From the NCBI RefSeq assembly GCF_002933815.1, contig NZ_BEYR01000003.1, positions 481,595-545,594 of the forward strand: 64,000 bases of DNA, written 5' to 3'. Source of the stretch: Sphingobacterium sp. HMA12 (GTDB lineage: Bacteria; Bacteroidota; Bacteroidia; Sphingobacteriales; Sphingobacteriaceae). Positions 7,109-17,488 of the stretch are shown piece by piece. Positions within the stretch are counted from its first letter, which is position 1; each line of letters starts with the position of its first letter. The notes under the pieces were generated by a model. That model saw only the letters and a program-made list of their open reading frames with translations, searched no databases and had not been told where the DNA came from. The position numbers and the translations under genes were made by a program.

Positions 7109-10048
7109 TCAATCAGACTTTATTCCAGAAAACTCAAGTTCCCTCACAGCAACGACACTTTTCTCAGGTTGAATTCCTTCAATTACGAGGCGCATGTAAC
7201 GAACCCCTAGTTGCTTTATGCTCTTGGAATTGTAATCTTGCCCCGACGAGGATAAATGGCTGCATATTGGTGACCATGTAAGCCCATCGATAGACGATTC
7301 CAAGGTATAAAGATACCAGTCACTATCCTTCCCCCAATAAATCCGATAAGAATCTAAATCATACTTCTCTCCCAGATCAATAGAAATTTTAATCGGGAGT
7401 TTTAGCTCATCTGCTCGCCAGAAACTAGTGAGGTTTCCATCAGTTATTACCTTTAGTGAGTCGATTGGGATTCCATCTATTTTAACGGCGGCAGTTGAAA
7501 GGTTTAGCTTTTCTCTTTTGTGCGCAGATGTTGCCGTATTCCTATTTTCAGTATGAGGATTATCATACTCATTCACCCAGGTATACCGCTTCCCGTCGGG
7601 AACCTGATTCTTATTTTTAGGAATACTTGCTATTATACCAGTTGCGGATTGTAATCCATCACTGCTTGCATTAATAATAATTTGACCGGCTTCAGTCGTT
7701 GTACGAATAAGTGCATAGGCTATGCCACCTTCAGTAAATTGTGGAGAAACCTTTGTATGAGGATTATTTCCACCTATCAGACGACCTTTTCCTGAGACAA
7801 CCAACTTAATTGGAATTGTATCTGCTTGCTCAGGTGAGCTTACCAAATTTCCTTTTTCATCACAAATTTTAATATAAACTGGTATCATATCCGATCCTCC
7901 TGCATGAGGAACGATGCCTTGATCAGCGAATTCTATTTGCAGATGGTGGGGTGACGTGGCAGTTGAAACACGATGGGTACAAACGACTTTTCCACCCAAT
8001 ATTCCCTCCGCTTCCAGTTCTCCTGATTCGTAATCTGTTAGCTCAAAACGAAAGTACGAGCTACCTCCCTTTTTGTAAATAAATGGCGCCGTTACCGAAT
8101 TGTTTTCTCTGTTTTTTTCGCCCACAAGTTTGTTATTTCGAAAGAGCCTGACAGTGTCACAATTTGAGAATACGATGATATTAGCATCCAGATCTTTTCT
8201 TGCATTGTGACTCGCTATATGTACAACAGGACCATAAGCGGGATTTCTGGCACCCTGCATCGCTTTCATTTGATAGTAGCCAAATTTCGGATATCTATCC
8301 AAATCAACTACTCCACTGAACGCAGTGACCGGATCATAACCGCGGGTATAATCGTTGAAACTCCAAAGGAAGTACCCACTTATTCGAGGATTTGCGTCTA
8401 GACCTGCATGATCCCAATAACCTCCGAGAGATTCTTCTTTTTCTCCATTGAGTGCATTCTGTCGTAATATTGATTGGTTGATTAATCCTTTATCGCCGTA
8501 AAGTCTCGAAGCACGGAGTCCATTTTCTTTACTTGGATCTGCAAACCATGCATCTCCCCATTCCCTTGTCAATGAAGGGCTTTTGGGGAATGGGTCAGTT
8601 CCATCAGGATCAACTACCTTATAAAATACGTCGTAGAAAGGTTGGCTTCTACTATTGAGGTCATCGGCTGTAAATAGTTGATCACCGGGTAACTCATCGT
8701 GGGCGATCTGTACCGCCTTCATCATCCAGGACGCTGGAGTAGGAGACTCGTTGAGCGATGTTTCCCATAAAAAAATAGAAGGATGATTACGGTCTCTCCT
8801 GATCATTTTGCGAATATCACGATATGTACGTTCGATAAATAAATCATCTTCATTAAAATATTGCCAACCCGGTTGGCATTCGATCACCAATAGACCTAGA
8901 GAATCACAAGCATCAAGAAATGCTGGCGATGGTGGATAGTGCGCGGCTCTTACCGCATTGAATCCTCCTTTCTTCAAGAGCATAACATCGCGATATTGCA
9001 TCGAATTGCTTGCCGCATCTCCTACATAAGGGAATGCTTGGTGCCTGTTGGCACCCCGAATGTAAAGTTTATCGCCGTTTAAATAAAAGCCATCGGCTTT
9101 GCCGGTAGGAGAACGAAAGCTGAATCTCCTTATACCTATCCATGTATTTACCTCATCAATTAAAATATCGTTGGCATAAATGCGTGAAACCAGTTGGTAT
9201 CGGAATGGATGATCGGGAGACCATAACTGCGGATTAAAAACCTCGAGCTTTTGGACAAAAGTAGAATCACCGGGAGAGATATTTGTTCTGCTATTGGTCT
9301 CTGATACGATTTTCCTGGTATTATCTAATAGTATTGTCTCCAAACGCAATTTGGATATCAAATGGGTATTGCTGTTTACGATATGCGTTCGGCAGTTAAC
9401 TGTTGCCTTTTCTTTAGTAAGCGCCGGAAAGCTTACCAGAATTCCACCTCCAGCAATGATATCGGTTTCCATAGGATCCGAAATATAGGTTTTATCGGTA
9501 ATGATCATTTTTACTTCCCGATAGATCCCTCCATAATAATTAAAATCTAGTTTCTGCATAGGCTTGCCGGGGGGCGTTGACGCATCATCCTTATTGCTGA
9601 CGCGTATTGCGAGCACGTTATCTTTATCATATTGGATGTACGGCGTTATATCAACCACAAAGCCTAGGTATCCGCCAGCATGTTCTGCAATTTTTTTTCC
9701 GTTAAGAAAGATTGTACAGTTAGTTTGGACGCCTTCAAATTGAAGTACGGTTCTTTTATTTTGCATTCCGCCGGAAAGACGAAAATAACGGCGATACCAT
9801 CCCGTACCTTGAAATACGCTGCCGCCGTTGTGTTTTGGCTCCAAACGCATAACATGCGGAATACTTACCGCTTCCCATTTGCTGTCATCATAATCTATCT
9901 CCATCGCCTGGTCCATATCTCCTCGATAAAATGCCCAGTTGGTATTCATATCAAGCAGTGTTCTTGCAGACCTTTTTTTCATTGCAAACAGCGATGAACA
10001 TATACCCCATAATATTAATGAAAGCAAGATGTACTTTGTTTTTTTCAT
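7109..10048 (-). CDS. Glycoside hydrolase family 2 protein with discoidin-like domain
   Basis: This 979-residue secreted enzyme has a signal peptide (KYILLSLILWGICSSLFA). Its order is a GH2 sugar-binding domain (NTNWAFYRGDMDQ to VYREVKMII), an Ig-like domain, and the TIM barrel from GFYLNGDKLYIRGANRH. The barrel carries the acid/base pair in WETSLNESP and a candidate nucleophile in SLTREWGDAW. After a second Ig-like region, the final 140 residues are an F5/8 type C module. GH2 members are beta-galactosidases, beta-mannosidases or beta-glucuronidases; which one cannot be told here. It follows SusD on the same strand behind a terminator hairpin, so it belongs to this utilisation locus but may be expressed at a different level. 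Confidence 0.85.
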   Translation of the reverse strand: MKKTKYILLSLILWGICSSLFAMKKRSARTLLDMNTNWAFYRGDMDQAMEIDYDDSKWEAVSIPHVMRLEPKHNGGSVFQGTGWYRRYFRLSGGMQNKRTVLQFEGVQTNCTIFLNGKKIAEHAGGYLGFVVDITPYIQYDKDNVLAIRVSNKDDASTPPGKPMQKLDFNYYGGIYREVKMIITDKTYISDPMETDIIAGGGILVSFPALTKEKATVNCRTHIVNSNTHLISKLRLETILLDNTRKIVSETNSRTNISPGDSTFVQKLEVFNPQLWSPDHPFRYQLVSRIYANDILIDEVNTWIGIRRFSFRSPTGKADGFYLNGDKLYIRGANRHQAFPYVGDAASNSMQYRDVMLLKKGGFNAVRAAHYPPSPAFLDACDSLGLLVIECQPGWQYFNEDDLFIERTYRDIRKMIRRDRNHPSIFLWETSLNESPTPASWMMKAVQIAHDELPGDQLFTADDLNSRSQPFYDVFYKVVDPDGTDPFPKSPSLTREWGDAWFADPSKENGLRASRLYGDKGLINQSILRQNALNGEKEESLGGYWDHAGLDANPRISGYFLWSFNDYTRGYDPVTAFSGVVDLDRYPKFGYYQMKAMQGARNPAYGPVVHIASHNARKDLDANIIVFSNCDTVRLFRNNKLVGEKNRENNSVTAPFIYKKGGSSYFRFELTDYESGELEAEGILGGKVVCTHRVSTATSPHHLQIEFADQGIVPHAGGSDMIPVYIKICDEKGNLVSSPEQADTIPIKLVVSGKGRLIGGNNPHTKVSPQFTEGGIAYALIRTTTEAGQIIINASSDGLQSATGIIASIPKNKNQVPDGKRYTWVNEYDNPHTENRNTATSAHKREKLNLSTAAVKIDGIPIDSLKVITDGNLTSFWRADELKLPIKISIDLGEKYDLDSYRIYWGKDSDWYLYTLESSIDGLTWSPICSHLSSSGQDYNSKSIKQLGVRYMRLVIEGIQPEKSVVAVRELEFSGIKSD

Positions 10049-10151
10049 GTAAAAAATATAGTTCCACTTTAGTTTCTGCTAAAAGCTGTCAGAAAAGCAC
10101 TTTGTTAGTGGCGAAAATGTATGATTAGTCTATTTTTCTTTGTAAAAAATG

Positions 10152-10185
10152 AGCCATCAGCGCTAAATATTTTAAGCTGATGGCT
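10152..10185 (-). terminator. Hairpin terminator after susD
   Basis: On the minus strand, AGCCATCAGC pairs with GCTGATGGCT around a 14-nt loop and is followed by CATTTTTTAC. It lies between the SusD and GH2 genes and may attenuate read-through. Confidence 0.75.
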
Positions 10186-10193
10186 ACGATTTA

Positions 10194-11780
10194 CTAATTT
10201 GGATAACCTGGATTTTGTGTTAGATTACGATTTACATCAGTTTCTTTTCGGGGGATTGGCCAGAGATAATCTCTTTCACTGGAAAAAGTCCGAGATTCAG
10301 CCTCCACATGTTCACCCGTAAGCAATAAAGCTCCGTTCGTTGGATCGACGGTACCTAGTCGTGTACCATATACTTTTCCTTCACGTACTTGTGGCCCGAT
10401 TTTCCAACGCTTTATATCAAACCATCTTAAACCTTCTAAAGCAAGTTCTACGCGGCGTTCTCTTCTTACCAGTTCGCGTAAGGTAGTTTGATTAGCATAA
10501 ATAGATCTATCAACTTTGGGCATTCCGGCCCTTTGTCTTACGGCATCAATAGCGTCATACACACTGTTGTCTATGCTTGCACTTTCTATTTTTGCTTCAG
10601 CATATGTCAGCAATATCTCCGCATAGCGTATAAGAATCATATTTAAACCCGTATTCCATAAATCCGGATAGTCAGATAGATTAGACGTGTATTTCTTATA
10701 TAAATAGCCCGTTTTAGAATTATTACTTCCGTTATAGTAGTCTCCAGAACTCCGTTCAATTGGATTATAATATTTTCCTTCGTAGAATTGTCCCGGATAG
10801 ACGATAGATGCTGTAAGGCGAGGATCCCTATTTTTATAAGGATTGTTTTTGTTATAATTGGCATCTGGATCATCAATCGTTTTTCCATTGGCCATTTCAT
10901 AAGCGTCTACTAAAGATTGCGTCGGATCAATCGAGCCCCATCCACCAAAAGTTGAGGATGGCATAATGCCAATGTTGCCGTTGGAATAGTCATTTTCCTT
11001 ATATTGTATGTCAAGGATAACCTCATTGTTATTCTCATTCTGTATTCGGAAAACGTCTTGATAGGAAGAGAAGAGAGAGTAGCCCATTTCCATGACTTGC
11101 TTGCTAGTAATGATACAATCTGCGTATTTACCGCTATACAGCTCTAAACGTGCTTTGAGCGACAAGGCTGCTCCTCGGGTAATTCTGCCCACATCGTTAG
11201 CAGAATATTTCACAGGAAGTTCTGGCGTGATCGCCTTCAATTCGTCGAGGATATATTTCTGGATCTCAGAGACAGCAATACGACTTACCGCATTTGCTTC
11301 ATCTTGGCTCAGTGTTTTAGTGACAAGTGGGACATCACCGTAAAGTTGGGTCAATGTAAAATACTGATAAGCGCGTAGGAAACGTGCTTCCGCTTTCATT
11401 CGGGTTTTCAATGCTTCGTCCATAGGGGTTTTATCCACGTTTTCTAGAAACCAGTTGGATTTCTGTATCGTGCTATATGACGGAGACCATCTATCAGTGA
11501 TCCAAGTGTCTGAAGGACTCCCGGACCCATTTCCCAAGCTTGTATAACCTTCCCAATAATATTGGCTGTACACATTGTCCGATAAAGCATCCATGTAAAG
11601 TACGTGATATCCGTCGCTCCAGGAGTTATAACAACCATTAAGGGCTACTAATGCATCATTCTCCGAAGACCAGAGCGATGAATTGCTGTAGGCATCTTTG
11701 GGATTTCTGTCCAGAAAATCTTTCTGGCAACCCGTAACAGTTATACTGAGAAAAAGAGATAATATTAAAGTTTTTTTCAT
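10194..11780 (-). CDS. SusD/RagB family nutrient-binding outer-membrane lipoprotein
   Basis: This 528-residue lipoprotein (signal ending TVTGCQKDFLDRNPKDAYS) has the SusD order: an N-terminal segment, TPR-like helices with ARFLRAYQYFTLTQLYGDVPLV, and the C-terminal RRERRVELALEGLRWFDIKRW motif with the final DYLWPIPRKETDVN. SusD proteins form a lid on the SusC barrel and capture oligosaccharides. The SusC gene lies 18 bp upstream on the same strand, so the two are a co-transcribed pair. Confidence 0.93.
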   Translation of the reverse strand: MKKTLILSLFLSITVTGCQKDFLDRNPKDAYSNSSLWSSENDALVALNGCYNSWSDGYHVLYMDALSDNVYSQYYWEGYTSLGNGSGSPSDTWITDRWSPSYSTIQKSNWFLENVDKTPMDEALKTRMKAEARFLRAYQYFTLTQLYGDVPLVTKTLSQDEANAVSRIAVSEIQKYILDELKAITPELPVKYSANDVGRITRGAALSLKARLELYSGKYADCIITSKQVMEMGYSLFSSYQDVFRIQNENNNEVILDIQYKENDYSNGNIGIMPSSTFGGWGSIDPTQSLVDAYEMANGKTIDDPDANYNKNNPYKNRDPRLTASIVYPGQFYEGKYYNPIERSSGDYYNGSNNSKTGYLYKKYTSNLSDYPDLWNTGLNMILIRYAEILLTYAEAKIESASIDNSVYDAIDAVRQRAGMPKVDRSIYANQTTLRELVRRERRVELALEGLRWFDIKRWKIGPQVREGKVYGTRLGTVDPTNGALLLTGEHVEAESRTFSSERDYLWPIPRKETDVNRNLTQNPGYPN

Positions 11781-11798
11781 GTGTAATGCGAATAAGAG

Positions 11799-14700
11799 TT
11801 AAAAAGTGACATTTAGGCCCAACGTATGTACTTTGACCTGAGGATAATAATATATGCCACTACTAGAGGAAGCCTCCGGATCGATCCAGTCTTGAAGTCC
11901 GCTGAAAGTCAATATATTTTGACCGCTATAATAGATACGGGCACGGCTGATTCCCAATTTTTTGATTAAGCTGGTGAAGTTGTATCCTACCTGTAGATTT
12001 TTTAGCCGGATATAGGAAGCATCTTTGACCCAGAATGAAGAAGGATTGTCTATTGCATTATTTTGATTTTGGGAATAAAGGATCCGAGGAAGTGACGCTC
12101 CGGGATTTTCGGGGGTCCAAGTATCCAATAACGCAGATGTAGGCTTTCCTGCGGCGTCACTGACTTCGCCTAGCTTTCCTTCCATATACGTATTTACACG
12201 AGCGGCCCCTTGAAAGAATAGCGTAAGGTCGATATTCTTATATGTACCGCCCAATGTTAGTCCGAAAGTGGTCTTGGGGTAGTAATTGCCTAAATATTGT
12301 TTATCGTCGCTATCAATTACTTTGTTGCCGTCAATATCACGGTATTTTAAATCCCCGGCTCCGGTCCGATTGCTTTGAAAAGCATTCTTTTCTACCTCTT
12401 CTTTCGTTTGGAAAATTCCTTCTGCAATATAGCCATATAGCGAATTGATAGGATAGCCTACTTGTTGTATAGTTGTATTTGTTAGGTAAGGCCCCGTACC
12501 ATATAGATCGGTGATCTTATTATCGATAAAAGAGATGTTGAACGAACCATTGTAGGCAAAGTCTCCCTTATTGTCTTTGTATCCAAGGACAAATTCCCAA
12601 CCTTTGTTTTGTACAGCACCAGCGTTTCTCGTTGGGGGTTTTAATCCATATACGCCACTGACGGGTACATCCAGTATAATGTCATTTGTTTTCCGATTAA
12701 ACCAGTCGACAGTCAGATCCAGTTTTCCTTTGAAGAATGACGCATCGATACCTGCACCATAAGTGGTCGTGCTTTCCCAGCGAAGATCGGCATTGGCACC
12801 ACTAGTCGGGGCTACGCCCGTTGCTATAGTAGGGGAGGCTCCACCAAATGTATAGTTTTGATCAGAACTGATCACGGTGATGTATGGGTAATATGGCGCA
12901 CTGGGAAAATCACCATTAGCTTTGACTTCCTGATTACCGAGTTTTCCCCATGACCCACGGATTTTTAAAGCAGATATAGATTCCTTTACTGGCTCAAAGA
13001 AATTTTCTCTGTTCAGATTCCATCCAGCTGAGAATGAAGGAAAAGCGCCCCAGCGGTGTTTTGGTGAAAAACGAGATGTTCCATCATACCTCAAATTTGC
13101 TTCAAATAGGTACTTACCCGCAAAATCGTAATTCAATCGACCAAAATAAGAACGCAATGCCATTTCATATCCATAACCAGAGGCAGTTTGTCCGGCGGTC
13201 GATCCGAGATTTATTTCACTCAGCTCATTGTTGAGAAAGCGCTGTCTGTAAGCACTATTTTCAGTATATTGTGTAAGCTCTTGAAAATAGCCTCCCAATA
13301 CCTTTATATTATGATCTCCAAAGCTTTTTGTATAATCTAACAAGCCCTGGAGTGTTGTCCTTCGGAAGGTTGTATTTTTATCGGTAAGTTTATTTGGTCC
13401 TTGATAGAAGGTTTTGTCTCCTGCGGCATTGTAATACTGAATGTCAGCAATAAAAAACTTATTTTGTGCTATGGAAGATACAAAGCCTAGTGTAGGTTTA
13501 AAATGGAGACCCTGTAGGACCTCCCAGTCTGCACCGACATTTCCAACAAAATCATAATAGTTTTCGCGGTTAAAAGACGGTGATTCCAGCCAAGCAAGTG
13601 GATTTCCATCGGCAATGCTTCCATAGTGGCCATTTTCATATTTATAAGGAACCATTGGAACAATTCGGTTGATTTGTCGAACCACCTGAGTGAATCCCGA
13701 TACCCCTGGCATGCTTGATTGCGGTTCCTGTAATGGCGAGTAAGTATAGGCGAGATTGCCGTGAACTTTCAGTTGGTCATTGATTTTTGATTCCAGATTA
13801 AAACGGGAAGTATAACGCTTCGCATTTGTTTTTTCCATAAGACCATTTTGATCAAAATAACCAAGGGAGAGCATGTACCGGGACTTGTCGTTTCCGCCGT
13901 TTACACTCAAGTAATGATTTTGTTGCACCCCATTGCCCCTATAAGCAAGATCCAGCCAATCCGTATTGGGATAATTATAGGGATCAGATCCATTCTTGAA
14001 TGTTTCAATTTCTTCTTCCGTATACCGCGGTTGTTTTCCTTCATTGCGGAGAGCCTGATTATAGAGTCCCGCGGCTTGCCAAGATGGCAAATAATCAAAA
14101 AGCCCGGTTGCACTTTGTTTGCCGACATAGGTGTTATAGGTCAGGATAGTTTTTCCTTCCTTACCTTTTTTCGTCGTGATTAAGATTACCCCGTTGGCTG
14201 CCCGAGATCCGTAAATAGCAGCAGATGCTGCATCTTTCAATACCGATATACTTTCTATATCATCAGGGTTGACATTGTTCATAGTAGAGATCATTCCATC
14301 AACGACAACCATCGCACCAGCATTATTGAGTGTTCCAATGCCACGCACACGTATTGTGGCCGCGTCACGTCCCGGCTGTCCAGAACTTGCAGCGGTGACC
14401 GTGACTCCTGCCATTGTTCCCTGTAATGCATTTCCGACGCTTGTGACAGGACGGTCTGTCAGTTGAGAAGCACGAACGGTGGAAACTGATCCCGTTAAAT
14501 TTTCTTTGCGCTGCTGACCAAATCCGACTACAACTACTTCCTGAAGATTAGCCTGGTCCGATTGCATAGTGACATTAATAGCTTCATTTCCATTAATCGC
14601 TATTTCCTGGGATTTATAGCCTACATAGCGAAAGATAAGAATACCTTCGTGAGGTATTTTCAGTTGGAATTTTCCGTTTGCATCGGTCGTTGTTCCAATT

Positions 14701-15107
14701 CCATTACTGCCTTTTAACATGACATTTACCCCTGCTAAGGTTTTTGCCGAATCACGTACTGTACCCGTAGCAATTAGTTGCTGAACCCTAGGTTCAAATG
14801 ATGCCACTTCCCTCATTTGAATTACGATGGTATTGTTTTTTAATGTGTATGTTATCGGCTGTTGGGCAAGACATTTGTCAAGCGCTTCACGAAGCGGCAT
14901 ATTGGTCACGTTGATATCTAAGCGTTTACTTTTCTCCAATACGTCATTTTTGTAGACAAAGTCGTAACCAGTCTGCTGTTTAATCGCGTTGAATATAGTC
15001 TTCAGGGGAGCCTTTTCCATATGGAGTGTTACTTGCTGACCATTGGCAGCCAAAGACGATTGCAGAAAGGCAGCGGTTAGAATAATACATGTTAGGTATA
15101 TTTTCAT
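11799..15107 (-). CDS. SusC/RagA family TonB-dependent transporter with STN domain
   Basis: This outer-membrane TonB-dependent transporter of about 1102 residues starts at ATG 15107 with a clear signal peptide (MKIYLTCIILTAAFLQSSLA). A longer frame beginning at ATG 15221 adds 38 hydrophilic residues and is an alternative start. An STN domain (LKTIFNAIKQQTGYDFVYKN) follows, then a carboxypeptidase-like regulatory domain, the plug (TVRASQLTDRPVTSVG, VLKDAASAAIYGSRAANGV) and the beta-barrel. The STN domain is known to signal to a FecR anti-sigma factor, which fits the FecR and sigma genes directly upstream. It therefore both imports the glycan and reports its presence. Confidence 0.93.
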   Translation of the reverse strand: MKIYLTCIILTAAFLQSSLAANGQQVTLHMEKAPLKTIFNAIKQQTGYDFVYKNDVLEKSKRLDINVTNMPLREALDKCLAQQPITYTLKNNTIVIQMREVASFEPRVQQLIATGTVRDSAKTLAGVNVMLKGSNGIGTTTDANGKFQLKIPHEGILIFRYVGYKSQEIAINGNEAINVTMQSDQANLQEVVVVGFGQQRKENLTGSVSTVRASQLTDRPVTSVGNALQGTMAGVTVTAASSGQPGRDAATIRVRGIGTLNNAGAMVVVDGMISTMNNVNPDDIESISVLKDAASAAIYGSRAANGVILITTKKGKEGKTILTYNTYVGKQSATGLFDYLPSWQAAGLYNQALRNEGKQPRYTEEEIETFKNGSDPYNYPNTDWLDLAYRGNGVQQNHYLSVNGGNDKSRYMLSLGYFDQNGLMEKTNAKRYTSRFNLESKINDQLKVHGNLAYTYSPLQEPQSSMPGVSGFTQVVRQINRIVPMVPYKYENGHYGSIADGNPLAWLESPSFNRENYYDFVGNVGADWEVLQGLHFKPTLGFVSSIAQNKFFIADIQYYNAAGDKTFYQGPNKLTDKNTTFRRTTLQGLLDYTKSFGDHNIKVLGGYFQELTQYTENSAYRQRFLNNELSEINLGSTAGQTASGYGYEMALRSYFGRLNYDFAGKYLFEANLRYDGTSRFSPKHRWGAFPSFSAGWNLNRENFFEPVKESISALKIRGSWGKLGNQEVKANGDFPSAPYYPYITVISSDQNYTFGGASPTIATGVAPTSGANADLRWESTTTYGAGIDASFFKGKLDLTVDWFNRKTNDIILDVPVSGVYGLKPPTRNAGAVQNKGWEFVLGYKDNKGDFAYNGSFNISFIDNKITDLYGTGPYLTNTTIQQVGYPINSLYGYIAEGIFQTKEEVEKNAFQSNRTGAGDLKYRDIDGNKVIDSDDKQYLGNYYPKTTFGLTLGGTYKNIDLTLFFQGAARVNTYMEGKLGEVSDAAGKPTSALLDTWTPENPGASLPRILYSQNQNNAIDNPSSFWVKDASYIRLKNLQVGYNFTSLIKKLGISRARIYYSGQNILTFSGLQDWIDPEASSSSGIYYYPQVKVHTLGLNVTF

Positions 15108-15330
15108 AAAGCCTTTTTTTAAAATAGATCCAGATGTTCCATTTATTAGGTTATAGTAACCTGATGTGTTAGCAACATTGGGATAAGGGGAAAGATCCCC
15201 TTTGGTATTAGTAAACATCATTTTATTTTAGGATTAATCAATTAAAATTAATTTGGTCAGGATTCTAACTGTCTAAAGATATAGGTAGCATTCGGTCACT
15301 ATTTAGGAGAATCCATAGCTTGTTTTTCGT

Positions 15331-16509
15331 CTACGGTTTGATCATAATCCTCCTTCCTTTTAGGTTAAAATGAATACCGGTCAGTTTTAGTACGTCCAAT
15401 ACTTCCTGTATATCTTTTGAACGTGAGATTGATCCTCCAAGCCTTGTTTGATCTATATTTCCTTTGTAGATGATCTCAACGTCATACCAGCGTGAAATCT
15501 GTCGCATGATTTGTTCTAGTGGCATAGCGTCGAATGTAAAATCACCTCGCTTCCAAGCGATAGATTGAGCGATATCCGCTTCTTGTATCGTAATACGTCC
15601 ATTGTTTAAGATGCTTTGTTGTCCCGGTTTTAGTGTTTTTGAATCATAAATAGACTTTGCAGATATCTTTACACTGCCCTCTATTAGGGTTGTTTTTATA
15701 TCCTGTTCATCAGTGTAGGCATTAATATTAAAGATGGTCCCCAACACCTCGACCTGTTGTTTCGCTGTCTCAACGATAAAAGGAACTCTTTCCGTTTTCG
15801 TGCCCTCTTTGGTTTGTTCCGCAACCTCAAAATATGCTTCTCCGGTCAACTTTACCCTTCTCTCGTTTCCAAAGAACCGGACGGGGTAGGTTATTGACGA
15901 TGAAGAGTTTAACCATACTGATGTCCCGTCGGAAAGTGTGACTTTGAATTTCCCTCCTCTTGGCACTATGATCGTATTCATTTCCATAATGTGGTTGATT
16001 TGATTCGTATTTGTATAATCCAAGGCTCCCTTTTCTTTCATTAAGATCGTAGCCCCAGTAGCAAAAGAGATATTTCTAGTATCCATACTATCCAGATTGA
16101 CAGTAAGTCCGTTGGCTAAGAGTAAGATTGCTTTGTCTGACCCTGGTTGAACAACTGATATATTGGTTGCTTCAATTTTTTCTCCGCTCTGATATACGAA
16201 TAGGTATATGGCTCCTAAAACGGCAATAGCCATAGAAGCGGCGATACTCAATATCCGTCGTAACGGACGGAAAGTTCTTTCGAGCATACGCTGATCATGA
16301 TCAGTAACCTTTACATCTATCTTTTTCCATAGGTTATATTCTTGAATTTCTCTGCTTCCATGTTTTACTTCGTCCCACTCTTTCTCTTTCTCTTGCGATT
16401 CGATATATTTATAAAATGAGAATAGCTGCTTTTTCTCATGTTTGTTTGCTTTGCCCTTTATATATCTTTTGATGATATGTTGTATACTCTGTCTATTTTT
16501 CATCTCCAT
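15331..16509 (-). CDS. FecR family anti-sigma factor
   Basis: This 392-residue protein has an N-terminal cytoplasmic helical region, one membrane segment near residues 84-108 (ILSIAASMAIAVLGAIYLFVY) and a periplasmic FecR domain (VPRGGKFKVTLSDGTSVWLNSSSS). It ends with the DUF4974-type domain (IAWKRGDFTFDAMPLEQIM). It would hold the sigma factor at 16584 inactive until the STN domain of the SusC partner signals. It starts 74 bp after the sigma gene, with a terminator hairpin between, and lies about 220 bp before susC. Confidence 0.92.
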   Translation of the reverse strand: MEMKNRQSIQHIIKRYIKGKANKHEKKQLFSFYKYIESQEKEKEWDEVKHGSREIQEYNLWKKIDVKVTDHDQRMLERTFRPLRRILSIAASMAIAVLGAIYLFVYQSGEKIEATNISVVQPGSDKAILLLANGLTVNLDSMDTRNISFATGATILMKEKGALDYTNTNQINHIMEMNTIIVPRGGKFKVTLSDGTSVWLNSSSSITYPVRFFGNERRVKLTGEAYFEVAEQTKEGTKTERVPFIVETAKQQVEVLGTIFNINAYTDEQDIKTTLIEGSVKISAKSIYDSKTLKPGQQSILNNGRITIQEADIAQSIAWKRGDFTFDAMPLEQIMRQISRWYDVEIIYKGNIDQTRLGGSISRSKDIQEVLDVLKLTGIHFNLKGRRIMIKP

Positions 16510-16524
16510 GTTATTAGTGTATGT

Positions 16525-16562
16525 TCAAAAAAAAAGCACCAACCCCTAAGAGTTGATGTTTT
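16525..16562 (-). terminator. Terminator between the sigma-factor and fecR genes
   Basis: On the minus strand, CATCAAC and GTTGGTG form a 7-bp stem (one G-T pair) followed by CTTTTTTTTT. Part of the sigma-gene transcript may end here. Confidence 0.65.
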
Positions 16563-16583
16563 TATTGTATGTTCAGGAATAAA

Positions 16584-17210
16584 TTATCTGAGGATATCCA
16601 GTATTGTCAATAGCAAAATCGGCAAAGTCCAAGGTGAGAGGTATTTTCTCATTTTTTTAATGGCCAATGTGATCTGGTTTTCAACTGTTTTTGTAGATAT
16701 ATTGAGTCGAGCTGCTATTTCTTTATTGGTCAGGTGCTCTTGTCGACTTAAGTAAAAGATCTTACCACATTTTTCGGGTAGTTTTTCAATACTAATTTTA
16801 AGTGCTTCTTCAATCTCTCTGTAGCTTTGTTGCGTGTCAAAAAACTCGGCTGGCAATTTCGATAATTCTATGACAAAGTTGTTTCGACATTTTTTGTTAT
16901 TTATGCATTTGAAGACTTGAAACCGCACTGCGGTAAATAAATAAGATTCCAGATTCTTAATGGCCAAATTTGAACGTCTGATCCAGAGCTGAGAAAAGAT
17001 TTCTTGAATAATATCCTCACAGACTTCTTTATCACGAAGTACATTGTAAGCCGCCAGATATAATCTATGCCAGAACCGGCCATATAGTTTTTCGAAAGCT
17101 ATTTTTGAACCGCGATAGAGTTCTTCCAGCAGTATAATGTCTTCATGCGGTAACGTTTCTTTCTTTTCAGAAATATGAATACATTCGTCATGTTTTCGAC
17201 CTAAATCCAT
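16584..17210 (-). CDS. ECF RNA polymerase sigma factor (FecI-like)
   Basis: This 208-residue sigma-70 family factor has region 2 in the segment AFEKLYGRFWHRLYLAAYNV to EDIIQEIFSQLWIRR. Region 4 is the HTH segment LPEKCGKIFYLSRQEHLTNKEIAARLNISTKT (written here as its two ends, LPEKCGKIFYL and EIAARLNISTKT). The C-terminal tail is hydrophobic. It is the expected partner of the FecR protein downstream and should direct transcription of the susC-susD pair. Confidence 0.92.
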   Translation of the reverse strand: MDLGRKHDECIHISEKKETLPHEDIILLEELYRGSKIAFEKLYGRFWHRLYLAAYNVLRDKEVCEDIIQEIFSQLWIRRSNLAIKNLESYLFTAVRFQVFKCINNKKCRNNFVIELSKLPAEFFDTQQSYREIEEALKISIEKLPEKCGKIFYLSRQEHLTNKEIAARLNISTKTVENQITLAIKKMRKYLSPWTLPILLLTILDILR

Positions 17211-17488
17211 ATCAAATGATTATCTCCAGTGTTAATAGCGTGGTTGAAACTTATTAAAGATTAGGTTTGGATTTTGATGCAATCACTACCTCTGTCTAGA
17301 TGCGGTAATGGTATTGCGGATCCACCACAAACATGGATAATTTGCTAGATAAAAGCTGAAAAATGCTCCCCCCAAGAAGTACTCTATTGTTATTAAATTA
17401 TTGGTTTTTAGGTATATATTTTTTTTGTGGGCGTGCTTTTATATTGGTATATACATTCTTGTATATATAGGTTATATGGACATCATTT

